In this document: piece by piece, positions 40,101 to 49,065 of the stretch
Layout: each line of letters begins with the position of its first letter
How positions within the stretch are numbered: position 1 is the first letter of the stretch
DNA from: Williamsia sp. 1135
GTDB lineage: Bacteria > Actinomycetota > Actinomycetes > Mycobacteriales > Mycobacteriaceae
Direction of reading: 5' to 3'
Length of the DNA: 55,007 nt
Assembly (NCBI RefSeq): GCF_002095395.1
Contig: NZ_MJEI01000069.1
Coordinates: forward strand, 1-55,007
Program-made: the position numbers and the translations under genes
Notes under the pieces: generated by a model
Seen by the model: the letters and a program-made list of their open reading frames with translations, nothing else
The model's database searches: none
What the model was told of the DNA's origin: nothing

Positions 40101-40548
40101 ACGAAACGCGAAAGTGACCGCCGCGTCCGACAGCGCGTCGTCGGCTGCCGAGACCGAGGACACCACGTTCCCGGCTGCTTCGGCCGAAGAGACTGTGGCA
40201 CCCGTGCCGGTGGATGCCCCCGAGGCAGAGCCGTCCGCCGCCGATGAGCCGGTTCTGCCCAGCCAGCCCGTCGCGCCGGAGCCCGAACCCACCGCCGAGG
40301 CAGCACCGCCGAAGCGACGCCGTGCCGTCCGTCGCAAGGCGGCGGCGCCGGCAGTGACTTCGCCGGACGCGGGGGTGGTCACCGAGGTCATGATCGCGGA
40401 ACCGGTGACGACACCGCCGGTGACGACGTCGGGGCCCATCACGACCTCGGGGTCGACGACACCATCCGACGAACCGGCGGTTGCCGTGCGACGTAAACCG
40501 CGTCGTCGGGCGGCCGGTAGGCCGGCGGGCCCGCCGGTGGAGGAGTGA
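37141..40548 (+). CDS. rne: Ribonuclease E/G, actinobacterial form with long disordered arms
   Basis: An 1135-residue RNase E. Residues about 22-60 (MRVHALARILGLSSREVLVH) resemble the IF2 N-terminal helical domain. About 60-440 is disordered, with runs of Asp/Glu/Ser and several Arg/Lys clusters (RRRGRRGRGRGR). The S1 domain starts near 453 (VAVLEDGVLVEHF), the catalytic core near 740 has VVDVNTGKFTG and IIVDFIDM with the metal-binding Asps, and the zinc link CTCCNG is near 845. The last about 270 residues are again acidic and disordered, ending in an Arg/Pro tail. Main endonuclease for mRNA decay and rRNA maturation. Matches Rv2444c; GTG 37141. Confidence 0.96.
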   Translation: MADNQSPDEVNTNSAQEFPHKMRVHALARILGLSSREVLVHLADLGIVARSPQSSIVRSTAIAVRDKIAAGDDPAVDDAAGESVAGGSAGDTAQGDEVAEAAPPAAPVVDEPAPAPVEPETTEDVSVPASTPHLFSAIEEELPRTSSAPAAPAGGSSPLFLSADQSADTEDNAGQDDTDDTDDDDGDTASRKRRRGRRGRGRGRGDQGGTDEQNATDDQDTSGENTAADVPTSDDEPDSADSPDEKPASDDAEQSDKPDIKSSKRKRSRPKKPRTEGEGDQGEQGGDEATTSEPTSKPDTGESKESDSDTDGDSSESDEQDDSADGGSANRRRRRRRRRKGGDGEDSGPSDDPPNTVVHEREPRNKARGRDEVQGISGSTRLEAKRQRRRDGRDAGRRRPPILSESEFLARREAVDRVMVVRERSGVAATVTHDAHGDSAGDAAPQATRDYTQVAVLEDGVLVEHFVTTSNSSSMVGNIYLGRVQNVLPGMEAAFVDIGRGRNGVLYAGEVNWDAAGLDGGSRKIEQALRPGDPVLVQVSKDPVGHKGARLTTQISLAGRYLVYVPGGGSTGISRKLPDTERKRLKGILGKIVPDDAGVIIRTASEGVAADELTRDIERLQQQWETINAANPAAGKSKAAAPQTLYEEPDLLVKVVRDLFNEDFKKLVVEGNGAWNQVENYVRSVAPDLLDRTERFDKAHADAPDVFDVHRIDEQLAKALDRKVWLPSGGTLIIEHTEAMTVVDVNTGKFTGSGGNLEETVTRNNLEAAEEIVRQMRLRDIGGMIIVDFIDMVLESNRDLVLRRLTEALGRDRTRHQVSEVTSLGLVQMTRKRLGTGLLEAFSTTCTCCNGRGIVIHANPVEISGGGDDSGRGGSGGGDNAKRARRNRRGGKPEQPAAAETKPAAHSPAEHPMFRAMASHTTDADGVVTEAQTNEVTGEELKDLEVTDSASNLASSEAAETPDEKSAPEVEPRTNGSSRSRSRRGAGRNAKVTAASDSASSAAETEDTTFPAASAEETVAPVPVDAPEAEPSAADEPVLPSQPVAPEPEPTAEAAPPKRRRAVRRKAAAPAVTSPDAGVVTEVMIAEPVTTPPVTTSGPITTSGSTTPSDEPAVAVRRKPRRRAAGRPAGPPVEE

Positions 40549-40717
40549 GCGGCGACACGGCGAGGGACGCTGGTTTGACCCGGTCGGCCATACTCCCGTA
40601 ACCTGGATCAGTCGCCATTCGGCGGACGGATAGCGCTGTGTCCTGCGGCGCCCGGCCGGATCGGCAACGGGCAAGAGCCCGAACGAACCACGACAGACAG
40701 TAAGAGGTAGCTCTCCG

Positions 40718-41029
40718 ATGGCAACGTACGCAATCGTCAAGACCGGCGGTAAGCAGTACAAGGTCGCTGAAGGCGATCTGGTGAAGGTCGAGAAGATTGA
40801 CAGCAAGCTGGGCGACACCGTCGCGCTGCCCGTGACGCTTGTCGTCGATGGCGCGGACCTGACGACAGACGCCGACAAGCTGGCGAAGATCTCGGTGACC
40901 ACCGAGGTCGTCGAGCATGTCAAGGGACCGAAGATCAAGATCCACAAGTTCAAGAACAAGACCGGCTACCACAAGCGCCAAGGGCATCGTCAGAAGCTGA
41001 CGGTTCTCAAGGTCACCGGTATCAAGTAA
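40718..41029 (+). CDS. rplU: 50S ribosomal protein L21
   Basis: A 103-residue L21 with [12 protein letters not shown] near the start and [18 protein letters not shown] at the end, full length for the family. Thirty bases before rpmA, forming the conserved rplU-rpmA pair. The 169-base gap after rne probably carries the promoter; no clear hexamers stand out. Confidence 0.98.
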   Translation: MATYAIVKTGGKQYKVAEGDLVKVEKIDSKLGDTVALPVTLVVDGADLTTDADKLAKISVTTEVVEHVKGPKIKIHKFKNKTGYHKRQGHRQKLTVLKVTGIK

Positions 41030-41059
41030 ACAGCCCACACACTTTTCAGGAGAACTGTC

Positions 41060-41323
41060 ATGGCACATAAGAAGGGTGCATCCAGCTCGCGCAACGGGCG
41101 CGATTCGAATGCCCAGCGACTTGGTGTGAAGCGCTTCGGTGGCCAGCAGGTCAGCGCAGGCGAGATCTTGGTGCGTCAGCGCGGCACTCACTTCCACCCG
41201 GGCGTGAACGTCGGGCGTGGCGGCGACGACACCCTGTTCGCTCTCGCTGCAGGTGCTGTCGAGTTCGGTGCGAAGCGCGGCCGCAAGACCGTGAACATCG
41301 TGCCGGAACCTGCGCAGGCCTGA
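41060..41323 (+). CDS. rpmA: 50S ribosomal protein L27
   Basis: An 87-residue L27. [17 protein letters not shown] begins directly with the tail that reaches the peptidyl-transferase centre, with no firmicute-type cleavable leader. AGGAG precedes ATG 41060. Matches Rv2441c. Confidence 0.98.
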   Translation: MAHKKGASSSRNGRDSNAQRLGVKRFGGQQVSAGEILVRQRGTHFHPGVNVGRGGDDTLFALAAGAVEFGAKRGRKTVNIVPEPAQA

Positions 41324-41352
41324 ACCCGCGTAGCCAGCTTTTCATAGCTCCC

Positions 41353-41390
41353 AAGGGGCGGGCAGGGTCAATCGATCCGGTCCGCCCCTT
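41353..41390 (+). terminator. Hairpin after rpmA
   Basis: AAGGGGCGG (41353-41361) pairs with CCGCCCCTT (41382-41390), followed by TGGAATTCT. The 20-base loop contains a small GGTCAATCGATCC fold. Probably attenuates read-through from the ribosomal pair into obg, which starts 33 bases later. Confidence 0.6.
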
Positions 41391-41422
41391 TGGAATTCTC
41401 CGAACTCTCTCAAGGTGAAAAA

Positions 41423-42892
41423 ATGTCGAGATTTGTTGACCGCGTGACGATTCACGCGACCGCGGGCAACGGGGGACATGGCTGCTCGTCAGTGCACCGT
41501 GAGAAGTTCAAGCCGCTCGGCGGACCCGATGGCGGCAATGGCGGTAACGGCGGCGACGTCACGCTCGTCGTCGACCCGCAGGTCCACACGCTGCTCGACT
41601 TCCATTTCCATCCCCACGCCAAAGCCGGAAATGGACGGCCGGGTGCAGGCGCCAACCGCGATGGCGCCAACGGTGAACCGCTGATTCTTCCCGTTCCCGA
41701 CGGCACGATGGTGCTCGACGCCGACGGCCGCCTCCTCGCCGACCTGGTCGGTGAGGGCACCACCTTCGCGGCCGCGTCAGGTGGGCGCGGCGGGCTCGGC
41801 AACGCGTCGCTCGCCTCGCGGGCACGCAAGGCGCCCGGCTTCGCTCTCAACGGCGAAGAAGGCGAGATCCGCGAACTCGTCCTCGAACTCAAGTCCGTCG
41901 CCGACGTCGGGCTGGTCGGATTCCCTTCGGCGGGCAAGTCCTCGCTCGTGTCCGTGCTGTCGGCGGCCAAGCCGAAGATCGCGGACTACCCGTTCACCAC
42001 CCTGCGACCCAACCTCGGTGTGGTCAACAGTGGTTCGGATGTGTTCACCATCGCCGACGTACCCGGACTGATCCCGGGGGCGTCCACCGGCCGCGGCCTG
42101 GGCCTGGACTTTCTGCGGCACCTGGAGCGATGCGCCGTCTTGGCGCACGTGGTCGATTGCGCCACGCTCGAGCCCGGCCGTGACCCGATCACCGACATCG
42201 ACGTACTCGAAGCCGAACTCGCGGCCTACCAGCCTGCACTGCAGTCCGACACCGGGCTGGGCGATCTGGCTACTCGGCCTCGCGTGGTCATCCTGAACAA
42301 GATCGACGTGCCGGACGCCGCGGAACTGGCCGAGATGGTCACCGCGGAACTCTCCGAGCGCGGCTGGCCGGTCTTCGCCATCTCGGCGGTCACCCACAAA
42401 GGCCTGAAGGAACTCACCTACGCCCTCGCAGATCTGGTGCGCCAGTACCGCATCGATCACCCCAAGCCGATTGCACGACGCCCGGTGATCCGGCCCATCG
42501 CGACCGACGACAACGGCTTCTCGATCATCTCGGACCCGGCGGAACCAGGCGGGTTCATCGTGCGCGGCGTTCGGCCGGAACGCTGGATCAAGCAGACCCA
42601 GTTCGGCAATGACGAGGCCGTCGGATATCTCGCCGACCGGCTCAATCGCCTGGGCGTTGAGGCCGAGCTGATCAAACTCGGCGCCGAGGCCGGCTGTTCG
42701 GTGACCATCGGAGAGGTGACCTTCGAATGGGAACCCATGACCCCGGTCGCCGAGGACTTCCCGATGAGCGGGCGCGGATCCGATATCAGGCTCGATCGTC
42801 CCGAACGTATCGGCGCCACCGACCGAAAGATCGCCCGTCGCCTGCGCCGTGGCCTGGACCCCGAACTCGAGGAACCCGACGATCGTGGATAG
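41423..42892 (+). CDS. obg: GTPase Obg/CgtA
   Basis: A 489-residue Obg. The Gly-rich N-terminal Obg fold (about 1-158) is followed by the GTPase domain with P-loop GFPSAGKSS near residue 168, DVPG near 213 and NKID near 292. The C-terminal OCT domain runs about 345-430 and a charged tail follows. It acts in 50S assembly and stringent-type growth control. ATG 41423 gives the family start MSRFVDRV and has AAGGTG six bases upstream. Its end overlaps proB by eight bases. Matches Rv2440c. Confidence 0.96.
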   Translation: MSRFVDRVTIHATAGNGGHGCSSVHREKFKPLGGPDGGNGGNGGDVTLVVDPQVHTLLDFHFHPHAKAGNGRPGAGANRDGANGEPLILPVPDGTMVLDADGRLLADLVGEGTTFAAASGGRGGLGNASLASRARKAPGFALNGEEGEIRELVLELKSVADVGLVGFPSAGKSSLVSVLSAAKPKIADYPFTTLRPNLGVVNSGSDVFTIADVPGLIPGASTGRGLGLDFLRHLERCAVLAHVVDCATLEPGRDPITDIDVLEAELAAYQPALQSDTGLGDLATRPRVVILNKIDVPDAAELAEMVTAELSERGWPVFAISAVTHKGLKELTYALADLVRQYRIDHPKPIARRPVIRPIATDDNGFSIISDPAEPGGFIVRGVRPERWIKQTQFGNDEAVGYLADRLNRLGVEAELIKLGAEAGCSVTIGEVTFEWEPMTPVAEDFPMSGRGSDIRLDRPERIGATDRKIARRLRRGLDPELEEPDDRG

Positions 42893-43988
42893 CGTTACTC
42901 GACAACGAATTTCGGGTGCACGCAGTGTTGTGGTCAAGATCGGTTCGTCTGCTCTGACAGAGTTGACGACGGGTTTGGACACCGGGCGGCTCGACGCGCT
43001 GGCCGACGCGATCGAAGCTCGGATGTGCGCGGGTTCGGACGTCATCGTGGTGTCGTCCGGTGCGATCGGGGCCGGTATAGCGCCGTTGGGGCTGAAGTCG
43101 CGGCCGCAGGATCTGGCGACCAAGCAGGCGGCGGCAAGTGTCGGCCAGCTGGCATTGGCGCACGCGTGGAACACGTCTTTCGCCCGCTACGGCAGGACGG
43201 TCGGACAGGTGTTGCTGACCGCGCATGACGTGTCATTGCGCGCCCACCACGCCAACGCACAGCGGACCCTCGACAGGCTTCGCTCGCTCGGCGCGGTCGC
43301 AATCGTGAACGAGAACGACACGGTGGCCACCAACGAGATCCGGTTCGGCGACAACGATCGACTCGCGGCTCTGGTGGCTCACCTGGCGGGAGCCGACGCA
43401 CTTGTCCTGCTCTCGGATGTGGATGGACTGTACGACGGCGACCCGCGCAAGGGCGGAGCGACCTTGATCCCAGAGGTCGACGGCCCCGAAGACCTCGACG
43501 GGGTCATCGCCGGTACAGGCGGTGCGCTGGGCACCGGAGGGATGGCGTCCAAGCTGTCTGCCGCACGTCTGGCCGCCGACGCCGGTTTACCCGTCCTGTT
43601 GGCCGCGGCTTCCGATGCTGTGGCCGCGTTGACAGATGCATCGGTCGGCACTGCATTCGCACCTCGCGCGCAACGACTTTCGGCACGCAAGTTCTGGGTT
43701 CGTCATGCCGCGGAGGCCACCGGCCGCCTCGTGCTCGACGACGGCGCGGTGCGCGCGGTGTCGACGGCCCGGCGCTCACTGCTGTCGGCGGGGATCGTCG
43801 CGGTCGCCGGTAGGTTCTTCGGCGGAGACGTCGTGGACCTCGCCGACCAGACCGGTCAGGTCCGAGCGCGGGGAGTGGTCGCCTACGACGCGTCGGAGGT
43901 CAGCGAAATGCTCGGTAAGTCGAGCGGTGCGCTCCCGGCTGATCTGCGCCGCCCCGTCGTGCACGCCGACGACCTGGTCGCGCTGTAG
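42885..43988 (+). CDS. proB: Glutamate 5-kinase
   Basis: A 367-residue ProB. Amino acid kinase domain ([10 protein letters not shown] near residue 14, [17 protein letters not shown] near 145) and a C-terminal PUA domain from about 275. It phosphorylates glutamate, the first step of proline synthesis, and is usually feedback-inhibited by proline. GTG 42885 lies within the end of obg, an eight-base overlap. Proline is also an osmolyte, and the ectoine genes are less than 2 kb away. Matches Rv2439c. Confidence 0.95.
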   Translation: MDSVTRQRISGARSVVVKIGSSALTELTTGLDTGRLDALADAIEARMCAGSDVIVVSSGAIGAGIAPLGLKSRPQDLATKQAAASVGQLALAHAWNTSFARYGRTVGQVLLTAHDVSLRAHHANAQRTLDRLRSLGAVAIVNENDTVATNEIRFGDNDRLAALVAHLAGADALVLLSDVDGLYDGDPRKGGATLIPEVDGPEDLDGVIAGTGGALGTGGMASKLSAARLAADAGLPVLLAAASDAVAALTDASVGTAFAPRAQRLSARKFWVRHAAEATGRLVLDDGAVRAVSTARRSLLSAGIVAVAGRFFGGDVVDLADQTGQVRARGVVAYDASEVSEMLGKSSGALPADLRRPVVHADDLVAL

Positions 43989-43989
43989 C

Positions 43990-44862
43990 TCAGCTGACCA
44001 GCGACTGCAGTACCTGCGAGCAGGGACCATCGATCTTCATCGTGGCCAGTTCATCCCCGCGGGTGTGACCGCGGTTGACGATGAACACCGGTTTGCCGGT
44101 GCGCCTGGCGTGCCGGACGAACCGCAGTCCGCTCATGACCGTCAGAGACGACCCGAGAACGAGTAGGGCATCTGCTTCATCGACCATGGAGAATCCTTGC
44201 GTGACAACAGCCTTCGGCACGCTTTCGCCGAAGTAGACGATGTCGGGTTTGAGGATTCCGCCGCACATCTGGCAGTCGACCATGCTGAAATCAGTGGTGT
44301 CCGCGACGACGACGTCGGCATCGGGCGCGACCTCGATCGCACCGCGACCTCGGATCCGGCTGACGAAGTCGGCGTTCGCCGGCTCGAGTAGATCGGCGAG
44401 GCGATGGCGGGAGATCTTGTGGTCACAGCTGAGGCATCTCACCCGTCCATACGAGCCGTGGAGTTCGAGGACGGCGCGGTTACCCGCTTTGAGGTGCAGC
44501 ATGTCCACGTTCTGAGTGATCACGCCGCTGATCGCGCCCCTGTGTTCGAGAGCTGCGAGGGCGCGATGGCCCGGGTTGGGTAGCGCGGAGTCCATGTGCC
44601 GCCACCCGAGGTGGTTGCGAGCCCAGTAGTGGCGACGGAACTCAGGGGTGCTGAGAAACATGTCGATCGTCATGGGGGTCCGGGCGGGTGTGCCCGGGCT
44701 GCGGTAGTCGGGGATGCCCGAATCCGTGGAGACGCCGGCGCCGGTCAGCGCAAGGGTACGTGCACCGGACAGCAGTTCGCCGAGCCGGTCGATGCGGTCG
44801 GGCAGGTCCGGGTCAGGCGTTGTCGGCTGGGCTGGTGCCCACTGAATGGGGCGGGTACGCAC
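43990..44862 (-). CDS. Sir2-family NAD-dependent protein deacylase
   Basis: A 290-residue sirtuin with GAGVSTDSGIPDYR (about 41-54), TQNVDMLH with LHGS, the catalytic His, and four zinc Cys as CLSC and CQMC. Spacing and length fit the class II (SIRT4-like) branch. NAD-dependent removal of acyl groups from lysines. GTG 44862. It converges with proB, the stops being one base apart. I do not recall a sirtuin at this place in M. tuberculosis. Confidence 0.92.
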   Translation of the reverse strand: MRTRPIQWAPAQPTTPDPDLPDRIDRLGELLSGARTLALTGAGVSTDSGIPDYRSPGTPARTPMTIDMFLSTPEFRRHYWARNHLGWRHMDSALPNPGHRALAALEHRGAISGVITQNVDMLHLKAGNRAVLELHGSYGRVRCLSCDHKISRHRLADLLEPANADFVSRIRGRGAIEVAPDADVVVADTTDFSMVDCQMCGGILKPDIVYFGESVPKAVVTQGFSMVDEADALLVLGSSLTVMSGLRFVRHARRTGKPVFIVNRGHTRGDELATMKIDGPCSQVLQSLVS

Positions 44863-44962
44863 TCCATCCAGAGTACCGGGACTCCGATAGTGTGCCCTTT
44901 TGGCGAGGAAAACCGCAGGTGGGCGCCGCCAAAACGACCCAACATCGGGGTTGGCGACGAGA

Positions 44963-44999
44963 AAAGGCTCGGCACCCTGATCAGGGGTGCCGAGCCTTT
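44963..44999 (-). terminator. Terminator downstream of ectABC
   Basis: AAAGGCTCGGCACCC (44963-44977) pairs perfectly with 44985-44999 around TGATCAG. It lies 138 bases beyond the ectC stop on the minus strand. The 274-base interval between sirtuin and ectC (44863-45136) shows no gene. Confidence 0.85.
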
Positions 45000-45136
45000 G
45001 TGGGTCCGGCCGCGTTATAGGTGTGCGCGGCGGCGGTTCAGGGTCGGGCGAACCTGGCGTCTTCGTGTAAACGCCAGGACAGCGCTACCCGGCGAAGGCC
45101 CGTCCGCGAACTGCGCGCGCGGTGGGCCGAACCCCG

Positions 45137-45535
45137 TCAGGTGCCGACGGTCACGAGGGGATAGACCCCGTTCTCGTCGTGCGTCTCATTGCCGACCACA
45201 GGTGGGTTGAACACACACAACATGACCATCTGGGTGTCGGCTTTGACGGTATGCCGTTCGTGACCGTTGAGCAGGTACATCGAGCCCGGTCCGAGGGGAT
45301 AGACCTCGCCGGTCTCCCGGTCGGTCAGTGTGCCTTCGCCTTCGACGATCCACACCGCCTCGACGTGGTTGGCGTAATGGAACTCGTTGACCGACCCGGC
45401 CTTGATGGTGGTCTCGTGAAACGAGAATCCGACCTTGTCACCGCCGAGCACGATGCGCTTGGAACGCCAATTGCCGTTCTCCGCTTCGATGTCACGGTCG
45501 GTACCGGTGATTTCTTTGGTGGTGCGCACGATCAT
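45137..45535 (-). CDS. ectC: L-ectoine synthase
   Basis: A 132-residue cupin. The metal and substrate segment [21 protein letters not shown] (seen as [10 protein letters not shown]) and the LNGHERH segment near residue 92 are typical EctC. It cyclises N-gamma-acetyl-diaminobutyrate to ectoine. ATG 45535 is 37 bases after ectB. No ectD hydroxylase gene follows, so hydroxyectoine is not made from this cluster. Confidence 0.97.
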   Translation of the reverse strand: MIVRTTKEITGTDRDIEAENGNWRSKRIVLGGDKVGFSFHETTIKAGSVNEFHYANHVEAVWIVEGEGTLTDRETGEVYPLGPGSMYLLNGHERHTVKADTQMVMLCVFNPPVVGNETHDENGVYPLVTVGT

Positions 45536-45572
45536 GTATGAAATCCTTTCGACAGCTCAGATTTCGGGCGGA

Positions 45573-46850
45573 TCAGGAGTTGAGGACCTCTGCGGTGGCC
45601 TGTCCGAGAATGGCCAGACCCTGATCGAGTTCCTCGTTGGTGATGGTCAGCGGAGGCAGCAGCTTCACGACCTCGTCGGACGGACCGGACGTCTCGGCCA
45701 GCAGACCACGGTCGTACGCCAGGGCGCACACCTTGGCGGCCGCGTCGGCGTCCTCGAACACCAGACCCTGGACCATGCCGCGGCCACGGGTGCTGATGCC
45801 CTGGTGGGCGCTGCACAGCGAGATGAAGAAGTCACGGATGCGCTCACCCTTGGCGATGACCGCTTTCTCGAAGGTGTCGTCAGACCAGTACTCTTCGATG
45901 GCCTTCTTGGCGGTCACGAAAGCGGGATTGTTTCCGCGGAAGGTGCCGTTGTGCTCGCCCGGCGCCCACACGTCCAGCTCGGGCTTGAACAGCGTCAGGG
46001 CCATCGGCATCCCGTAGCCACCGATCGACTTCGACAGTGTGACGATGTCCGGCGTGATGCCGGCGATCTCGAACGAGAAGAACGGACCGGTGCGTCCGCA
46101 ACCCATCTGCACGTCGTCGACGATCAGCAGGATTTCGCGACGCTTGCACAGTTCGGCAAGGGCCTGAAGCCATTCCGGCCGCGCGATGTTCACGCCGCCT
46201 TCACCCTGGACCGTCTCGACGATGACCGCGGCCGGCCGGTTCAGTCCGCTGCCGGAGTCGTCGAGCACTCGCTCGAACCAGCTGAAGTCCTCCATGACGC
46301 CGTCGAAGTAATTGTCGAACGGCATCGGGGTGGCGTGCACCAGCGGGATACCGGCGCCTGCACGTTTCATCGAGTTGCCGGTCACCGAGAGGGCGCCCAG
46401 GGTCATTCCGTGAAATGCGTTGGTGAAGTTGATGATCGAGGTCCGGCCGGTCACCTTCCTCGCGAGCTTGAGTGCACTCTCGACCGCGTTGGTGCCGGTC
46501 GGGCCGGGGAACTGGACCTTGTAGTCGAGTCCACGGGGCTCGAGGATCTTGTCCTGAAAAGTCTGCAGGAACTCGCCTTTGGCAACCGTCGACATGTCGA
46601 GGCCGTGGGTGATCCCGTCGCTCTCGATGTAGTCCAACAGAGCGGCCTTGAGGACCGGGTTGTTGTGTCCGTAGTTGAGCGCGCCGGCGCCGGCAAAGAA
46701 ATCGAGGTACTGCTTGCCGTCACGATCGGTCAACCATGCGCCTTTTGCGCTCGTGAAGATGGCGGGCCAGCCACGGCTGTAGCTACGGACCTCGGACTCA
46801 CGGGTCTCGAAGATGTTGCTGGAAAAGGTTTCTTGAATAGATGCAGTCAT
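45573..46850 (-). CDS. ectB: Diaminobutyrate-2-oxoglutarate transaminase
   Basis: A 425-residue PLP aminotransferase of class [27 protein letters not shown] and the lysine segment [15 protein letters not shown] near residue 268 mark the EctB type. It makes L-2,4-diaminobutyrate from aspartate semialdehyde. ATG 46850 follows GGAGGA at ideal spacing; 177 bases separate it from ectA, more than between ectB and ectC. Confidence 0.96.
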   Translation of the reverse strand: MTASIQETFSSNIFETRESEVRSYSRGWPAIFTSAKGAWLTDRDGKQYLDFFAGAGALNYGHNNPVLKAALLDYIESDGITHGLDMSTVAKGEFLQTFQDKILEPRGLDYKVQFPGPTGTNAVESALKLARKVTGRTSIINFTNAFHGMTLGALSVTGNSMKRAGAGIPLVHATPMPFDNYFDGVMEDFSWFERVLDDSGSGLNRPAAVIVETVQGEGGVNIARPEWLQALAELCKRREILLIVDDVQMGCGRTGPFFSFEIAGITPDIVTLSKSIGGYGMPMALTLFKPELDVWAPGEHNGTFRGNNPAFVTAKKAIEEYWSDDTFEKAVIAKGERIRDFFISLCSAHQGISTRGRGMVQGLVFEDADAAAKVCALAYDRGLLAETSGPSDEVVKLLPPLTITNEELDQGLAILGQATAEVLNS

Positions 46851-47027
46851 TTCGTCCTCCGAAGGGTGCGAAAATTCAGTCGAATGCACGACTGGTGGGC
46901 AGCCATCTGTCGACTGATGAACAAAGTACTGGCGGGCGGGTGGATCCTGCTCCTGCCATGAGCGACCACGATGAGGCCGCGGTAGAGGTCGACCCGGGTA
47001 GTGTCGACCGTTCTTCAGATACCGATG

Positions 47028-47549
47028 TCAGCGTCGCGGGGCGACGATGTACAGGTCTTCTGGCTCGTGGTCATCCGGAAAGTCGTTGGGGGAGAAAAGG
47101 TCTTCCCTCCGGAAGTCCATCCCTCGACGTTCCGCGAGGCCTGCGAACAAGGCCTGCGACGCGGTGTTGTCCGGGCTGATGGTGGTGTGCAGCGAGGTGA
47201 TGCCGCGGGGTTCGAGTCGATCCATCAGCTGGTTCAACATCTTTCCGGCCAGGCCGAGTCCCCGCTGGTCGGCATCGACAGCTACCTGCCACACCATGAC
47301 CGCGTCCGGGAGTTGAGGACGAAGGTAGCCGGTCACGAAACCGACCACTTTGCCGTCTACTTCGGCGACCACTGAAGTCTGGGCGTAATCCTGACACCAC
47401 AGAAGGTAGGCGTAACTCGAGTTCAGATCGAGAACTTTCGAGTCACGGGCGATTTCCCAGAGCCGGACTCCGTCGGAAACCTTTGGCTTACGAAATGCCA
47501 CCGCGTCCGGCGCGGCGGTTAGGGTAGCGCTGATCTGAGTTGGGCTCAT
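47028..47549 (-). CDS. ectA: L-2,4-diaminobutyric acid acetyltransferase
   Basis: A 173-residue GNAT enzyme. The acetyl-CoA loop appears as VDADQRGLGLAGKM near residue 92, and TTISPDNTASQALF near residue 120 is an EctA landmark. It acetylates diaminobutyrate for EctC. ATG 47549 (MSPTQISATL) is given; TTG 47561 is four codons upstream. Neither has a ribosome site, so a leaderless message is possible. The three genes run ectA, ectB, ectC on the minus strand, the usual osmoprotectant order. Confidence 0.93.
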   Translation of the reverse strand: MSPTQISATLTAAPDAVAFRKPKVSDGVRLWEIARDSKVLDLNSSYAYLLWCQDYAQTSVVAEVDGKVVGFVTGYLRPQLPDAVMVWQVAVDADQRGLGLAGKMLNQLMDRLEPRGITSLHTTISPDNTASQALFAGLAERRGMDFRREDLFSPNDFPDDHEPEDLYIVAPRR

Positions 47550-47586
47550 ATCGATTTTCAAGTTAACAAGGCATCACACCAATGTC

Positions 47587-47656
47587 ACCCACCTACGGAA
47601 ATTGGTGCCGAAAGCACCCCCTTAACCCCTGCTCAACCATGCTTTGTGAGGTGGGT
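47587..47656. promoter_or_regulatory. Inverted repeat arms in the ectA-rsmD divergent gap
   Basis: ACCCACCT (47587-47594) and its inverse AGGTGGGT (47649-47656) flank 54 bases of relatively AT-rich DNA between the divergent ectA and rsmD genes. Such spacing fits paired operator sites of a looping or cooperative regulator of ectoine synthesis. Short arms make chance possible. Confidence 0.25.
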
Positions 47657-47736
47657 CACTAATACTTGATCTGTTCAACCATTGCAGACGCGTCCCGGTG
47701 TGAATCGACGGTCGATCGACCGGGACAATAGGCCTC

Positions 47737-48315
47737 ATGACCCGCATCATCGCCGGCACCGCCCGGGGCAGACGGCTGTCGGTGCCCGAGGCGGGCACCC
47801 GGCCCACCACCGACCGCGTCCGGGAAGCGGTCTTCAACATCCTCGCGGCCCGCGTCGATTTCGACGGAGCTCTGGTGCTCGATCTGTTCGCGGGGTCGGG
47901 AGCGCTGGGTCTCGAGGCGCTTTCACGCGGTGCCGGGTCCGTGGTGCTGGTCGAGTCCGACAGCAGGGCGGCAAAGGTGATCGACGCGAACATCCGGTCT
48001 ACCGGCCTCGTCGGCGCAGTGGTCGAGCGACGGCGGGTGGTCGAGCATCTGCGCAAGTCGGGGAGTGTCGCCGACATCGTGTTCGCCGATCCGCCGTACG
48101 ACCTGCCGGATGAGCAATTGTCGGAGCTCCTGCAACTGCTCGCTGCCGGCCGCGTTGCTCCCGGTGGGACGGTGATCATCGAGCGATCCACGCGTAGCGC
48201 GGTCACCGCCTGGCCCGAGGAGTTCGGTGACGTCGACATCCGTCGGTACGGCGAGACCCGCATCGAATTGGCCGAATTCGCATCCTCGGTCGGCGGCGCC
48301 GGCGTCGCGCACTGA
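47737..48315 (+). CDS. rsmD: 16S rRNA (guanine(966)-N(2))-methyltransferase
   Basis: A 192-residue RsmD. N-terminal RIIAGTARGRRL, S-adenosylmethionine site VLDLFAGSGALGLEALSRGA near residue 48, and catalytic ADPPYDLP near residue 118. Methylates G966 of 16S rRNA in 30S subunits. It precedes coaD by 13 bases, a pairing common in bacteria and matching Rv2966c-Rv2965c. Confidence 0.95.
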   Translation: MTRIIAGTARGRRLSVPEAGTRPTTDRVREAVFNILAARVDFDGALVLDLFAGSGALGLEALSRGAGSVVLVESDSRAAKVIDANIRSTGLVGAVVERRRVVEHLRKSGSVADIVFADPPYDLPDEQLSELLQLLAAGRVAPGGTVIIERSTRSAVTAWPEEFGDVDIRRYGETRIELAEFASSVGGAGVAH

Positions 48316-48328
48316 TAACTTGGCAGCC

Positions 48329-48817
48329 ATGTCCGGAGCCGTGTGTCCAGGATCATTCGACCCGGTGACCTCCGGTCACCTCTATGTGTTCGAGCGCGCC
48401 GCCGCTCGTTTCGGCGAACTGGTGATCCTCGTGACCGTCAATCCGAAGAAGCGTGGATTCTTCAGCATCGACGAGAGGCTCGAGTTGATCAGGGAAACCA
48501 CTGCGCATCTGCCGAATGTTCGCGTCGACAGCTGGCAAGGACTTCTCGTCGACTATGTCCGGCAGCAGGGTCTCGACACCATCGTCAAGGGTTTGCGCGG
48601 TGCCGTCGATTTCGAATACGAGATGCCGATGGCGCAGATGAACCGTGATCTGACGGGCGTGGAGACCGTATTCCTGCTCACCGACCCGAGGCTTGCGCAC
48701 GTCTCCAGCTCGCTCGTGAAAGAGGTCGCACGCCTCGGCGGAGCGGTCGGCGACTTCCTGCCGGCTCTGGTGCACGAGCAGTTGCTGGCGAAACTGTCCG
48801 ACGAACGCCAGCTCTGA
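48329..48817 (+). CDS. coaD: Pantetheine-phosphate adenylyltransferase
   Basis: A 162-residue CoaD with the nucleotide motif GSFDPVTSGHL at residues 8-18 and VSSSLVKEVARLGG near residue 130 in place of the ISSTxxR motif. Adds AMP to 4'-phosphopantetheine in coenzyme A synthesis. ATG 48329. The 248 bases that follow before the next gene hold no gene; TTGGGCACAATAGTC near 48961 may be part of a promoter for the next unit. Confidence 0.96.
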   Translation: MSGAVCPGSFDPVTSGHLYVFERAAARFGELVILVTVNPKKRGFFSIDERLELIRETTAHLPNVRVDSWQGLLVDYVRQQGLDTIVKGLRGAVDFEYEMPMAQMNRDLTGVETVFLLTDPRLAHVSSSLVKEVARLGGAVGDFLPALVHEQLLAKLSDERQL

Positions 48818-49065
48818 GCTCGCTTCGCACGCCATCTCCGGGCCGTCGGTCCGGATCGGCCCGGTTCTGTCGTGGAAAACCCCCGTCACGAGGTAATTCC
48901 TGGGTGTTCGTCCTACCGTAGAGCCGACACACCGGCCCAGTTGCCGCGCCACAGGCGCAACATTGGGCACAATAGTCACAGAATTAACACCAACCACTGA
49001 TCGCACTGTGACGGGGACGAGTCGACCGGGCTCGTTCGGCATGTGCGGCGAGGAGTGAGGTAGCT

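Noticed and set aside
45435-46961. 508-residue open frame antisense to ectC and ectB
   Set aside because: Covers two well-supported ectoine genes on the other strand and shows no domain.
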